A stretch of 64,000 nt of DNA, taken from Paenibacillus paridis. GTDB taxonomy: Bacteria; Bacillota; Bacilli; Paenibacillales; Paenibacillaceae. Shown here piece after piece: positions 1-9,193 of the stretch. The position numbers were made by a program, and so were the translations under genes. The notes under the pieces were generated by a model, which worked only from the letters and a program-made list of their open reading frames with translations, did not search any database and had not been told where the DNA came from. Location of the stretch: assembly GCF_006345825.1 (NCBI RefSeq), contig NZ_VCIX01000092.1, positions 1,550,001-1,614,000 on the forward strand, given 5' to 3'. How positions within the stretch are numbered: position 1 is the first letter of the stretch; every line of letters begins with the position of its first letter.

Positions 1-573
1 CGAAATCATCGCCGAACGCGTCAGTGGCACGTAGATCGACCACCACATGCGCAAATCCTTGCAGCCGTCTATTTGCGCTGCCTCCTTGTAATCCTTCGGA
101 AGTCCATCCATGAACTGCTTAATAAGGATCAATCCGAGTGGATTCGTCAAGCTAGGCAGAATAATTCCCCAAATATTGTCCATCAATTGAATATGCAGCA
201 CCGTCTCGTAAAGCGGAATCAGCATAGCTTCCGTCGGAATTAGCAGACCGGAGACGCATAGCAGAAACCAGAAACCTTTGGTCTTAAACGATTTTCGCGA
301 AAAGGCAAAAGCGGCCAGCGAGCTAATTGCAATCGTGATGACGGTCGTAATGATACCGATTACCAAGCTGTTCCATGTCCAGGTCAGAATTTGGGACTCC
401 GTCAGCACCTTGGCATAGTTGCGCAGCGTCAAATCCGAGAAATCTACCCATTCTTTGATTGTGATGGCGGATACGCCTTCAGGTTTAAAGGATACGATGA
501 ACATCCAGACTAGCGGAGTCACAAACACGACGGCCAATAGCAGAGTTAATAGATAAATCAAGATACGCGCCAT
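1..573 (-). CDS. Carbohydrate ABC transporter permease, MalG type (partial)
   Basis: Inner-membrane permease half of a sugar importer, cut at its C-terminus by the window edge (191 codons visible). It starts with a membrane segment (residues 3-22, about MARILIYLLTLLLAVVFV) and carries the EAA loop that contacts the ATPase near residues 161-185 (EAAQIDGCKDLRMWW...). The ATG at 573 lies 8 bases from a GGAGG; a second ATG at 579 is too close to that site, so 573 is preferred. It follows the MalF-type permease by 15 bases, the usual SBP-MalF-MalG order. No ATPase gene is visible, as is common in Paenibacillus loci where a shared MsmX-like ATPase serves several importers. The substrate is inferred only from context (GH43 locus). 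Confidence 0.93.
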   Translation of the reverse strand, partial: MARILIYLLTLLLAVVFVTPLVWMFIVSFKPEGVSAITIKEWVDFSDLTLRNYAKVLTESQILTWTWNSLVIGIITTVITIAISSLAAFAFSRKSFKTKGFWFLLCVSGLLIPTEAMLIPLYETVLHIQLMDNIWGIILPSLTNPLGLILIKQFMDGLPKDYKEAAQIDGCKDLRMWWSIYVPLTRSAMIS

Positions 574-588
574 ACGCATTCCCTCCTT

Positions 589-1488
589 CTAATCTGTTTT
601 GCGATTCAAGAAAAAATATTGAACGGCTGCGACGAGCAGCATGAATAGGCAGAACATCGTAGATTGTGCGGCAGCTAGGCCGAACATATCTTTTTTGAAG
701 CCAGTAACGTAGATGTAGCGAATAATGGTATTCGTCGCATCGCCAGGCCCGCCGTTCGTCATAATTTGCACTTGGCCGAACAGCTTCAGACCGGCGATTA
801 TCTGGAAAAATATCTGAATCTTCATCACGGGCATTAGACCTGGAAGCGTAATGTAACGGAACTTATGGAATGCCGATGCGCCGTCGATATCCGCCGCTTC
901 ATACAAGTCGGGCGAGATCTCCTGAAGACCGGCAAGGAACAGAACCATTACAAATCCAACAGTCCACCAGACGCTAGCGATCACAATCGACCACCACGCA
1001 GCGCCTGGGCTGGTCAGCCAGTTGACCGTCGGCAAGCCGAGCGTATCCAGTATGACATTCAGCAGCCCGTTTTTGGAATCAAACATTCGCAGCCAGATGA
1101 AGCTGATGACGGAGACAGACAAGACGTACGGCAAGAAGTAGATGGAGCGGAAGGTCGTTTGAAGCGGAATCTTCCGCTGGACCAGCAGGGCTAGCAGCAG
1201 CCCTAGTGTGATAATAATCGGTACGATCAGTAATACGAAATAAAAACTGTTCCATAAATAATGGAAGAAATCGCCGCCTGTCAGCAGCTTCTTATAATTG
1301 CCGAGCCCAACGTACTTCTGCATGCCTAGAATGCTCCAAGAATGAAAGCTAATCCATACGCCTCGCAGCAGCGGCCATATATAAAAGAGCAGCAGCGGAA
1401 TCAGGAACGGAGCTAAAAAGGCGAGCGCCGACAGTTCAAGCTTAAGATATCCCTTCCACCTGAAGCCGGCTCGTTGCTGAACTTTCAT
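589..1488 (-). CDS. Carbohydrate ABC transporter permease, MalF type
   Basis: Membrane permease subunit (299 aa) of a binding-protein-dependent sugar importer. Six hydrophobic segments are visible, the first at about residues 19-41 (LSALAFLAPFLIPLLLFYIW). The conserved EAA cytoplasmic loop is EAADIDGASAFHKF near residue 197, followed by TLPGL. Start ATG has GGAGGAGAA upstream. It sits between the substrate-binding lipoprotein and the MalG-type permease on the same strand, so the three should form one transcript. Family assignment is secure; the sugar is inferred (arabinan/xylan-type oligosaccharide) from the neighbouring GH43 enzyme and two-component system. Confidence 0.95.
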   Translation of the reverse strand: MKVQQRAGFRWKGYLKLELSALAFLAPFLIPLLLFYIWPLLRGVWISFHSWSILGMQKYVGLGNYKKLLTGGDFFHYLWNSFYFVLLIVPIIITLGLLLALLVQRKIPLQTTFRSIYFLPYVLSVSVISFIWLRMFDSKNGLLNVILDTLGLPTVNWLTSPGAAWWSIVIASVWWTVGFVMVLFLAGLQEISPDLYEAADIDGASAFHKFRYITLPGLMPVMKIQIFFQIIAGLKLFGQVQIMTNGGPGDATNTIIRYIYVTGFKKDMFGLAAAQSTMFCLFMLLVAAVQYFFLNRKTD

Positions 1489-1587
1489 GGTTATTCTCCT
1501 CCAATGGCCGGCAAGCCTAATCTGTCTCTGTAAGATGCTGCTGCGGAGCGCATCGCTGATGATGGGGTCTCCGCAGCAGGCAACCCA

Positions 1588-2910
1588 TTAGTTTTGTATA
1601 ATCTCGTTAATCTCTTTCTCCATGCCCTTCAAGCCATCTTCAGGCGTGATCGTCTTAAAGATGATGCCTTGCAGCACTTCCTTCACGACCGTATCGATTG
1701 CATTGTATTGATCAGTATTCGGCGCATATTTCACCGTCTTCTGAGACTTAATGAATTCATCGCGATAAGGCAGGCTGAGATACTCGTCGCTTGCGATAAC
1801 AGCCTTGCCAGCAGGCACGTGGCCTGCTTGGCCCCATATCTTGCCGCCTTCCATCGTGAAATATTTCATAAACTTCATGGCGGCGACCTTCTTCTCATCT
1901 GCAGCATATTCCGGAATGACCAGCGTATGCGAGCCGGACCAATGAGACTCGCTTCCAAAGAACGCAGGAATGGATGTAATGCCAACATTCAACCCTTCTT
2001 CGCCCAGATGCCAGCCTGCTTCCCACACGCCGCCGAACCAAGTAGCGGACTTGCCGCTGTGGAACGTATCCCAAGGCGTCTTGTCGTTAATGTCGCTGAG
2101 GCCTTGGTCATACAGATCCAGGTAGAAATTCAGCACGTTCAGCGCATTCTCGTTATTTAGCGCCGATTGGCTCAGATCGTCATTCAGAATGCTTCCGCCA
2201 GCCTGATAATAAAGATTGTAGAACGGCTCGTGGAAGTAAGGTGTATTGACGCCGAATGGCGTAACGCCTGGTACCTTGTTCTTGATCTCAGAGAGGAACT
2301 GCTTGAAGCCTTCAGGCGAGATGTCGCCAAACTTCGGCGTGCCGTCTTCGTTCAGTAGTCCTGCCTGCTCCAATAGGTCCTTATTGTAGTAGAACATATG
2401 GAAATGCGTATCAAGCGGCACGGCATAAGGCTTGCCGTCATAGCTGACGCTCTCGACGTTCGCATCCGTAATTTCAGAGAAGTTGAAATCCGCTTGACCA
2501 GCAAGCTCGTCAAGCGGGCTAAGCTGCCCAGCCGTCACGAACGGAGCCAGTCGGTCGGCGTGAGCGACGGCAACGTCTGGGCCTTTTCCCGAAGCAAGCG
2601 CTGTGCCGAACTTGGCGTAATATTCATTGGATTCAAGTCGTAAAGTCTTGACCGTCACTTCCGACTGGGATTCATTGAACCCACTCACAATTTGATCGAC
2701 AAAATCGCCTTCCCCGCCGCCAAACAAGTTCCAGAACGTAATCTCGACCGGCTGGGCGGATTCACCGCCACCTGCGCCGCTGTTAGACGCTGACGGCGAA
2801 GGACTGCTCGTATTTACCGGTTTGTTGCTGTTGCCGGAGCAGCCCGCCAACACTAGCATCACGGCAAGCGCTGTCAGAAGCATGTTGACCCATTTTTTCT
2901 TTCCTGTCAT
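1588..2910 (-). CDS. Sugar ABC transporter substrate-binding lipoprotein
   Basis: Extracellular solute-binding protein (family 1), 440 aa, anchored by lipidation: the signal ends in the lipobox LVLAGC with Cys at about 24, followed by a Ser/Asn/Gly-rich spacer to about residue 50. The mature part begins VEITFWNLFGGGEGDFV and continues as a typical family-1 binding fold to the C-terminus. It delivers an oligosaccharide to the two permeases downstream (gap of about 100 bases). The start ATG is 7 bases from AAGGGG. A cre-like site lies about 60 bases upstream. Preceded by the response regulator gene, which plausibly activates it, as YesN-type regulators do for adjacent importers. Confidence 0.95.
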   Translation of the reverse strand: MTGKKKWVNMLLTALAVMLVLAGCSGNSNKPVNTSSPSPSASNSGAGGGESAQPVEITFWNLFGGGEGDFVDQIVSGFNESQSEVTVKTLRLESNEYYAKFGTALASGKGPDVAVAHADRLAPFVTAGQLSPLDELAGQADFNFSEITDANVESVSYDGKPYAVPLDTHFHMFYYNKDLLEQAGLLNEDGTPKFGDISPEGFKQFLSEIKNKVPGVTPFGVNTPYFHEPFYNLYYQAGGSILNDDLSQSALNNENALNVLNFYLDLYDQGLSDINDKTPWDTFHSGKSATWFGGVWEAGWHLGEEGLNVGITSIPAFFGSESHWSGSHTLVIPEYAADEKKVAAMKFMKYFTMEGGKIWGQAGHVPAGKAVIASDEYLSLPYRDEFIKSQKTVKYAPNTDQYNAIDTVVKEVLQGIIFKTITPEDGLKGMEKEINEIIQN

Positions 2911-2966
2911 GGATGTTCCCCTTTTCCTTTTCGAATTCGGTTGCGCGAATTCGCTGCACCTCTATG

Positions 2967-2981
2967 GTGTAAGCGCATCCA
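2967..2981 (-). promoter_or_regulatory. cre-like site upstream of the sugar importer operon
   Basis: GTGTAAGCGCATCCA matches the Bacillus catabolite-responsive element consensus WTGNAARCGNWWWCA at 13 of 15 positions. It lies in the 218-base gap between the response regulator and the binding-protein gene, which should also hold the importer promoter. Binding by CcpA is inferred from the match only. Confidence 0.4.
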
Positions 2982-3128
2982 TCGCATTCCTGTAATCATC
3001 ATAACGGCTCAACTGATATGCAGGAACGTTAGGATCAACGCAATTTGTCGTAATATCGCATCAAACAAACAACGCACGAACCCTCATCGCGATCCGTGCG
3101 GTGGAAAATCTATCGGTAGGTGTCAAAT

Positions 3129-4739
3129 CTACAGATGAGTCGGCACTTGGACCGCTTCGCGGTATTCGCTCGGTGTGAGGCCTGTCATTTTTTTGAACAG
3201 CTTCGAAAAATATTTGGAGTCCGGTATGCCGACCTTCTGACTAATATCAGCGCTTCGCAAATCTGTACCCCGCAGCAGCGACTTTGCCCGGTCGATACGA
3301 ACCCGCGTAATAAAGTCGATGACGCCTTCGCCCCTCTCTTTCTTGAACAGATGAGCCAAGTAGTTTTTGCTGAGATGGACGTGAACGCTTAATATTTGCA
3401 GGGACAGCTCCTTGTCGTAATTCTGCTCGATATATGTAACCACTTTCGAAATCGTGCCTTGATCGCTTGAGTAGCCGCTGCGAACTTTAAGGATAAGCTC
3501 CTCATACACCTGGATAAACCAATGTTTCCGGTCCGCAAGCGTTTCAAGCTCCTTGATTTGTTCGTACAACTCCTTCTTGCGCTCATACAGCCATTCATGG
3601 TCATTCGTCAAATCGGCATACATATTGGTCAGGTTAAGAAGCAGCTCTATGGAGATCAGCTGGGCGCGCTCTACATCCAGCCTGGTTTCCGCGTCATTAA
3701 AGACATGGTCGATGTATGTTCTCATGGCTTCGCTATCGAGAGAATACAAATAGTCGTTCAGCTTCTTGTTCGCAAGGGGAACAGGTTGTTCCGTTCTATG
3801 TGCTGAAATCATGACATCGGCACGAATGACGCTTCCGCAGCCCAGGAAAAGCTTCAAGCTATAGGCTTGCTCCGCCTCAAGATAGGCATCACGCAGCTTA
3901 CTTACAGCATGAAATATGCGGCTCATTCCAACTGATACAGATAAGTTCAAGATTTCCGAGATGCGGTGTATAACGGCTTGGCCAAGCCATTCTGCCATCT
4001 CGTCATCGGCATTCCTAAGAAGGATAGTCCACTCCCCCGTTCGGCTTGAGAACAGTTCCATGCCATGCTCATCCGCAAAGCAAACATGTCGTATAATAGT
4101 GGCTGCTTCGGTATGCAGCCTGATAAGATCATGCTCGGACAGACGCTGCGCTGCATGCTCCATATAATCGAGGCCGATATGCAGAAGTACCAGCTCACCC
4201 TGTGAATGCTGCAATTCCATTGACTGAAGCATGGCTTCTGTCTGGCTGGTTGACAACGTGCCATGCGCCAAGCCCATGAGGAAGGCATCCAACGCCATAG
4301 TCTCACGCGCTTCCAAGGCTACTTTGCCTGCCTCTGACTGCCCCCCTTGCTCTCCGCGTTCATGATCCAGCATGGCCTTCAGTTCCAGCATGACATTCTC
4401 CATGTCCTGCGGCATCATGTTGGATTTGATCAGATAATCGGTTGTGCCGAGCCTGAGCGCTTTCTGCGCATATTCGAAGTCTTGCAGACAGGTAAGCAGG
4501 ATCAGCTTTGCCTCCCGGTCAATCGTACGTACCTGCGCAATCAGCTCCATACCGTCCATGACGGGCATCTTAATATCCGTGATCAGCACGTCGGGAGTTA
4601 ACTCCTGGAATGCTTGCAGCCCCTCTTTGCCATTGCTGGCTTCCCCCACAACCTGAAAACCGATGCTCTCCCAATCGATCATGGCTTTAATCCCGTAGCG
4701 GACCAAGTGCTCGTCATCGACAATGAGTACCTTATACAT
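3129..4739 (-). CDS. Response regulator, YesN-type with AraC output domain
   Basis: Cytoplasmic transcription factor of 536 aa. The N-terminal receiver domain (about 1-120) shows the acidic pair in VLIVDDE and the phospho-acceptor Asp55 in LITDIKMP, with Lys about 104 in YLIKSN. A long middle region (about 150-420) of the YesN type follows, then a C-terminal AraC/XylS double helix-turn-helix (about 430-530; LSKNYLAHLFKKERGEG, IPDSKYFSKLFKKMTGLTPSEYR). Its start overlaps the end of the sensor kinase gene by 8 bases, indicating translational coupling. By analogy with other such pairs it probably activates the adjacent sugar importer; that is inference. A weak 6-bp-arm hairpin follows the gene at 3073-3100. 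Confidence 0.95.
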   Translation of the reverse strand: MYKVLIVDDEHLVRYGIKAMIDWESIGFQVVGEASNGKEGLQAFQELTPDVLITDIKMPVMDGMELIAQVRTIDREAKLILLTCLQDFEYAQKALRLGTTDYLIKSNMMPQDMENVMLELKAMLDHERGEQGGQSEAGKVALEARETMALDAFLMGLAHGTLSTSQTEAMLQSMELQHSQGELVLLHIGLDYMEHAAQRLSEHDLIRLHTEAATIIRHVCFADEHGMELFSSRTGEWTILLRNADDEMAEWLGQAVIHRISEILNLSVSVGMSRIFHAVSKLRDAYLEAEQAYSLKLFLGCGSVIRADVMISAHRTEQPVPLANKKLNDYLYSLDSEAMRTYIDHVFNDAETRLDVERAQLISIELLLNLTNMYADLTNDHEWLYERKKELYEQIKELETLADRKHWFIQVYEELILKVRSGYSSDQGTISKVVTYIEQNYDKELSLQILSVHVHLSKNYLAHLFKKERGEGVIDFITRVRIDRAKSLLRGTDLRSADISQKVGIPDSKYFSKLFKKMTGLTPSEYREAVQVPTHL

Positions 4740-6555
4740 GGCTGCTTTCCTCCTTCATGATGGGCAGTGTGATTGTCACCGTGGTGCCGAAGCCTACCTT
4801 GCTCGTAATGTTTAGACCGAACTCTTTGCCGCAAATCAGCTTAATTCGCTCCTCGACGTTGGAGAGGCCGACACCTAGAAACGATGCGCTCTTCGTCAGC
4901 TCTTCAGCCTGATCATCGTACAGCTCCGGCATATCTGCCTCGAAGCCATGGCCATTATCCTCGATTATGAACATCAATCGGCTATCTAAGAGACAGCAGC
5001 GGATATGAATGACAGCGCCCTCGCTGCGGTCCGCGAAGCCGTGGAGAACGGCGTTTTCCACAATTGGCTGCAAAATGACTTTCGGTAAGCGGTATGATTT
5101 TACTTGCTCCTCGATGTCATAGACGACCTCAATCCGGCCAGCTGCGCGCAAATTTTGGATGCCCATATAACATTCCACATGCTCTAGCTCCTCCTGCACC
5201 ATCACCGTGTCACTGCCCTTGCCGATGCTGATATGGAGCAGCCTGGACAGAAGGCGCGCCATCTCTGCCGCTTGGTTCGCTTTCTGGAACAAAGCGGTCC
5301 ACTTGATCGCATCGAGCGTATTGTACAGAAAATGAGGATTGATTTGCGCTTCCAGCGCTTTCACCTCGGCGATCCGTTTGTTGTTCTGCTCCTGATAGAC
5401 CGCCTGCAGCAATTCCTCGATCCGGCCGACCATATCGTTGAAGTGGTATTCCAGACTGCCAATTTCATCAATACGCTTCTCATCTCGCTGGATTCGCGTC
5501 GCCATATTGCCGATGTGGACCTGCTTCATCGCTTTCACCATCCGTTTCAGCGGGCTGGAAACCGAACTGGCCATTGCATATGCCGCAACGATGGAGAACA
5601 AGGCGCATACGGCAAGCAAAATCGCAATGACCTGAATAACCTGGTCCGAATCTTTATAAAGACTGGAGCGCTCGATCACATGCACGACCCGCCAATCATT
5701 ACTTTTGAGCTGCTGATAGTTGACGAGCACTTCCTTCCCTTTGTAGTGGGCAACGAAGCTGTCTTCTCTTCCATCGCGCAGCAGCATGGCAGCTTCTTCC
5801 GCATTGAACCAGTTCTCCAAAGGAGTAAACAGCATCTCTTTGTCGCCATGGGACAAGATAAGACCGTTTTCATTCATGACGAAGCTTTCCGTTCGAAGAT
5901 CGCTTGCAGCATTGTTGCGCAAAATCTCGCTTAGCATCTCCTCGCGGATGTCCAGCACGACGGCCATGCCTAGTTGGCGGCCATCATGAATATTGAACAC
6001 TTGCTTGGAGACGGAGAATACGATTTCCTTATGACTGTCCGCTGTATCGGAGTAATAACCCTGCCGGGTTGGAAACCAAACAAAGTCGTTTCCAGCGCCC
6101 ATCGTCTTGCTATAGAAATTTTTTTTCAGCTCAGCCTGGTCATCCCAACGAAAAATACCTTTGATATACATGGAATCGGTGACGAAGGAGACCGACTTGA
6201 ACTCCGGGGAAACGGCAGTGAAATACGCGAGCTTGGATGTCAGCGAAATATGCTCGGCAACCGCCTCGTCCCGCTGGTTGATACGGTGCAGCAGCGACAT
6301 GATCTCCGAATTGGTAATCATCTGCATGACGATATCCTTATAGCCTGAGAAGCGGATATCGATGTTCTCCGCGGTCTGCCTGATCAGTTGCCTGGACGCA
6401 TCCGTCACTTTTTTGTCGATTGCATTTTTAGTTATGGAATACGAGACTGCACCCAGTACCAAGAGCGGAATCAGTGTAATAGCTGCGAGCAGCAGCAGCC
6501 ATTTGTACATAATGCTGGATCGTAATTGTATTCTGCCTTTCCCCAAAGCCCCCAT
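4732..6555 (-). CDS. Sensor histidine kinase, YesM type
   Basis: Membrane sensor kinase (607 aa) pairing with the response regulator it overlaps. Order: first membrane helix at about 17-39 (WLLLLAAITLIPLLVLGAVS), extracellular sensor region to about 285, second helix (VIAILLAVCALFSIVAAYAMA), HAMP linker, His_kinase domain with the phospho-acceptor in NPHFLYNTLDAI, and an HATPase_c domain with the N box (ILQPIVENAVLHGF) and G box (DNGHGFEAD; FLGVGLSNVEERI). The reading frame extends upstream to a TTG at 6606, but the ATG at 6555 has GGAG nine bases before it and gives the usual short cytoplasmic N-terminus, so it is chosen. It follows GH43 by about 90 bases on the same strand. Confidence 0.94.
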   Translation of the reverse strand: MGALGKGRIQLRSSIMYKWLLLLAAITLIPLLVLGAVSYSITKNAIDKKVTDASRQLIRQTAENIDIRFSGYKDIVMQMITNSEIMSLLHRINQRDEAVAEHISLTSKLAYFTAVSPEFKSVSFVTDSMYIKGIFRWDDQAELKKNFYSKTMGAGNDFVWFPTRQGYYSDTADSHKEIVFSVSKQVFNIHDGRQLGMAVVLDIREEMLSEILRNNAASDLRTESFVMNENGLILSHGDKEMLFTPLENWFNAEEAAMLLRDGREDSFVAHYKGKEVLVNYQQLKSNDWRVVHVIERSSLYKDSDQVIQVIAILLAVCALFSIVAAYAMASSVSSPLKRMVKAMKQVHIGNMATRIQRDEKRIDEIGSLEYHFNDMVGRIEELLQAVYQEQNNKRIAEVKALEAQINPHFLYNTLDAIKWTALFQKANQAAEMARLLSRLLHISIGKGSDTVMVQEELEHVECYMGIQNLRAAGRIEVVYDIEEQVKSYRLPKVILQPIVENAVLHGFADRSEGAVIHIRCCLLDSRLMFIIEDNGHGFEADMPELYDDQAEELTKSASFLGVGLSNVEERIKLICGKEFGLNITSKVGFGTTVTITLPIMKEESSHV

Positions 6556-6647
6556 GTTTACCATCTCCGTATCTGTTCTATCGAACAAAGAAAGACCCGG
6601 CCGCAAGGCAGGATCCGTCTTTGGTCGTTCTCTTCTTTCCTATGTTT

Positions 6648-9116
6648 CTATGGGTACAAGATGACGTTATCGAACGATGTACTCTTGTATGCCGTTCTCA
6701 AGCCGATCTTCCCGTGGGTGAACGCCGTTGGCGAATGGTCATTGTAATCCAGTTTCGGCGTCGTCATATCGCCCACGTATACCTTAATATTCGTACCGTT
6801 CACGACGACCTTCATCTTATGCCAAGTATTTATGGCAAGCGGTGTTGTGAATCCGGCCAAATTGCTCCAGTTGTAATTTTGCTTGCCAAGGTAGACACCG
6901 TCTGTCTTGATGTAGGCGTAGTAGCCCTGTAAGAAGTCGGCATTGCCTTGTCCTCTCTCCAGCCCGTTCGCCGGATTTTTCCCTCTGACGATGATGCCAG
7001 CATCTCCACCGCTTTCATTCATGCGAATATCGGATTCAATCGTGTAATTCGCCCAGTTGTCATTGCCGATTGTCGTTTTGGCGAACGTGCCGCTTGCCGA
7101 ATGATATTGACCGCCGCTGACCGACCAACTGCCTTCCCAGCGCTTCCAGCCTTCGCTGTTGTTGTCGTCGAAGTTATCGTTCATGCTCGGAACGGCCTCA
7201 TACTTGTGGAACTTCATGCTGGCAAAATCTGCTTCTCCCGTCACGAATTCCACTCTGAGCTCCTTCAGCCCTTGCGTCATCGGGATGTTCGTTACGGTGG
7301 TTGAACGCCATGTATCCCAGCCGCCGGTATTCGGGATGGAGACCACACCTGTCAGGGCAGTCGAACCGTCCCAGAGGCGAATGCCTACACCGTTCATTGT
7401 TGTCGCCATTCGAAACGTGACATCATACGCGCCTGTTGCCGCGACATTCACCCGGTATTTCAGCCACTCTCCGGTTTGGTTCCAGCCCACGTTGTAACCG
7501 CCCTCTGGATTGGCGCGAATATCTACCGCATCGCTGCGGTACTGACCGCCGAGATTAGCTGGCGTTAAGTCATGGTAACCGACTCCTTCGCCGCCGCTCA
7601 TGTAGTGGACAGCCTCGATTTTACCAGGAATCGGTTTGTACGCATCCCAATCGCTGCTTCCCCCTGCCTGGTTGCTATAGGCGACATAAGCGAAATCCGC
7701 ATGGGTGTCTTCGGATACATAACCAACTTTCCCGCCTCCCAAATTGGCGGAACTGGTCACTTTCAACATATTGTCTACGTAAATTTTGAACGTGCTCCCA
7801 AATTTATCCACTCGAATGTTATGCCACTTACTGTAATCAAAGCCGGCGGGCAGAGCTGCATTCACCCAGCCTTGGGAAACGCCGCCAACGACCATATGCG
7901 TCTCTAGTCTGTTGTTTTTGGAGCTTAGCATGGCTACGCCGTAATTGTTCTCATCCACGTAAGAGAAGGTTGCGCCATATCTTGGAGAAGCGCTTGTCCC
8001 TCTCCCCATCTGCTTTGCATGAAATTCAGCTGTATAATTGCTAGCTGCAGCCGCATTCGTAATTTGTTTGTAAGCTGTTGTAGTACCGATAGTATCCTGC
8101 CACATGAGCTCTTGATTGTAAATTCCCCATGTTCCGCCGTTGACATTGGTCCAGCTTGTTCCAATCGTCGTCCTGTTGAATCGATCCTGGAAAGCCGGCA
8201 GCGCCGGATCAGGCTGTGAAGTCGTCGTAGGTCCCAGCACGTTCATCTTGTCCCCGTTCCAGACGACCCGGTCCATATTAATACTGCGAATCGGCCAACC
8301 TTCAGGGGTAAAGCCTCTCCAGTCATGGTAGAACATGTACATGGAATCCAGATCCGGACCTGTCACCAAGCCGTTATGCCCAAGGCCGATGGTTGGACCC
8401 TCTGTCGAGATGAGCACCGGATTTTGGTTTTGCACGGGCACGAAGCCGGTCAACGGATTGTCGCTTACCGCATAGTCGACCCGATAAGCTGGGCTATGGA
8501 CATGATTGCCGGTATAGGTCATATAATATTTTCCGTTTCGCTTGACGACGGTTGCTCCCTCCGTCCATCCGCCATTCACAGAGGCGCCAGTGTTGAAACC
8601 AGGGCCGAACGTATACGGGTCGCTCATGCGATGCGCAACCATCTGTCCAAGCTCTGCGCGATAGAAGTACCACTGGCCGTCATCGTCAATGAAGACGTGG
8701 CCGTCAATAGTCAGCCCTTTATTGGGAGTCTGGACGATAAATGGCCCTGTCGGGCTTTCGCTTCTCAGCACATAATGGCCGCCGCCTCCTGGTGAGGTAT
8801 ACATATAGAAGTAGCCGTTCCAGTAGATGACCTCCGGAGCATAAGCCGCTTTCGTGAGCAGGTCTGTCGCCACCAATCCAGCATAGGTCCAATTGACCAG
8901 ATCGGTAGAGCTCCAGGCTTTGATGCCAATCTCGGAATCCTTGGTGCTGACATACAAATAATAGACGCCTTTGAATTTTAGAATGTACGGATCGCCGGAG
9001 CCATAGGTCGGCCATTCATTGCTGAGCGGCCTTGGGTTCTGGTACGCAGTTGCCAGCGAAGCAGGAAGCATAAGACATAAAACGAGGAGCGCTAACAGAA
9101 GCTTTGATTTGTTCAT
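6648..9116 (-). CDS. Secreted GH43 glycoside hydrolase with CBM6 and two LamG-like modules
   Basis: Extracellular polysaccharide-degrading enzyme (822 aa). Signal peptide about 1-24 (ending SLATAYQ). A five-bladed GH43 catalytic domain (about 30-310) carries the expected triad: Asp42 (SGDPYI), Asp138 (TIDGHVF) and Glu186 (WTEGATV). Then come a LamG/DUF1080-like jelly roll (about 318-490, FQDRFNRT...), a CBM6 (about 500-640, GKIEAVHYMSGGEGVGYHD) and a second jelly roll to the end (MNDNFDDNNSEGW...). Start ATG at 9116 has GGGAG six bases upstream; an ATG at 9134 lacks one. Family 43 acts on arabinan, arabinoxylan or xylan; which one cannot be read from sequence. It lies between its likely repressor and the two-component/ABC genes. 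Confidence 0.93.
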   Translation of the reverse strand: MNKSKLLLALLVLCLMLPASLATAYQNPRPLSNEWPTYGSGDPYILKFKGVYYLYVSTKDSEIGIKAWSSTDLVNWTYAGLVATDLLTKAAYAPEVIYWNGYFYMYTSPGGGGHYVLRSESPTGPFIVQTPNKGLTIDGHVFIDDDGQWYFYRAELGQMVAHRMSDPYTFGPGFNTGASVNGGWTEGATVVKRNGKYYMTYTGNHVHSPAYRVDYAVSDNPLTGFVPVQNQNPVLISTEGPTIGLGHNGLVTGPDLDSMYMFYHDWRGFTPEGWPIRSINMDRVVWNGDKMNVLGPTTTSQPDPALPAFQDRFNRTTIGTSWTNVNGGTWGIYNQELMWQDTIGTTTAYKQITNAAAASNYTAEFHAKQMGRGTSASPRYGATFSYVDENNYGVAMLSSKNNRLETHMVVGGVSQGWVNAALPAGFDYSKWHNIRVDKFGSTFKIYVDNMLKVTSSANLGGGKVGYVSEDTHADFAYVAYSNQAGGSSDWDAYKPIPGKIEAVHYMSGGEGVGYHDLTPANLGGQYRSDAVDIRANPEGGYNVGWNQTGEWLKYRVNVAATGAYDVTFRMATTMNGVGIRLWDGSTALTGVVSIPNTGGWDTWRSTTVTNIPMTQGLKELRVEFVTGEADFASMKFHKYEAVPSMNDNFDDNNSEGWKRWEGSWSVSGGQYHSASGTFAKTTIGNDNWANYTIESDIRMNESGGDAGIIVRGKNPANGLERGQGNADFLQGYYAYIKTDGVYLGKQNYNWSNLAGFTTPLAINTWHKMKVVVNGTNIKVYVGDMTTPKLDYNDHSPTAFTHGKIGLRTAYKSTSFDNVILYP

Positions 9117-9140
9117 AATGTTCTCCCTTTCCATCGGTTG

Positions 9141-9155
9141 ATGTAATCGTTTTCA
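9141..9155 (-). promoter_or_regulatory. cre-like site overlapping a GTAAT/ATTAC dyad before GH43
   Basis: ATGTAATCGTTTTCA matches the cre consensus WTGNAARCGNWWWCA at 14 of 15 positions, 25 bases before the GH43 start. The same stretch holds a dyad GTAAT-N9-ATTAC (9142-9160) that could be an operator for the neighbouring GntR/LacI regulator. Both assignments are inference from pattern. Confidence 0.5.
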
Positions 9156-9193
9156 TATTACGCCTACATCGTACCACCATGGCTCCTCCGGTT

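Noticed and set aside
5233..5934. 233-codon frame on the plus strand inside the sensor kinase gene
   Set aside because: Antisense shadow of a well-conserved histidine kinase; its composition (Arg/His/Leu-rich) is that of a reverse-frame artefact.
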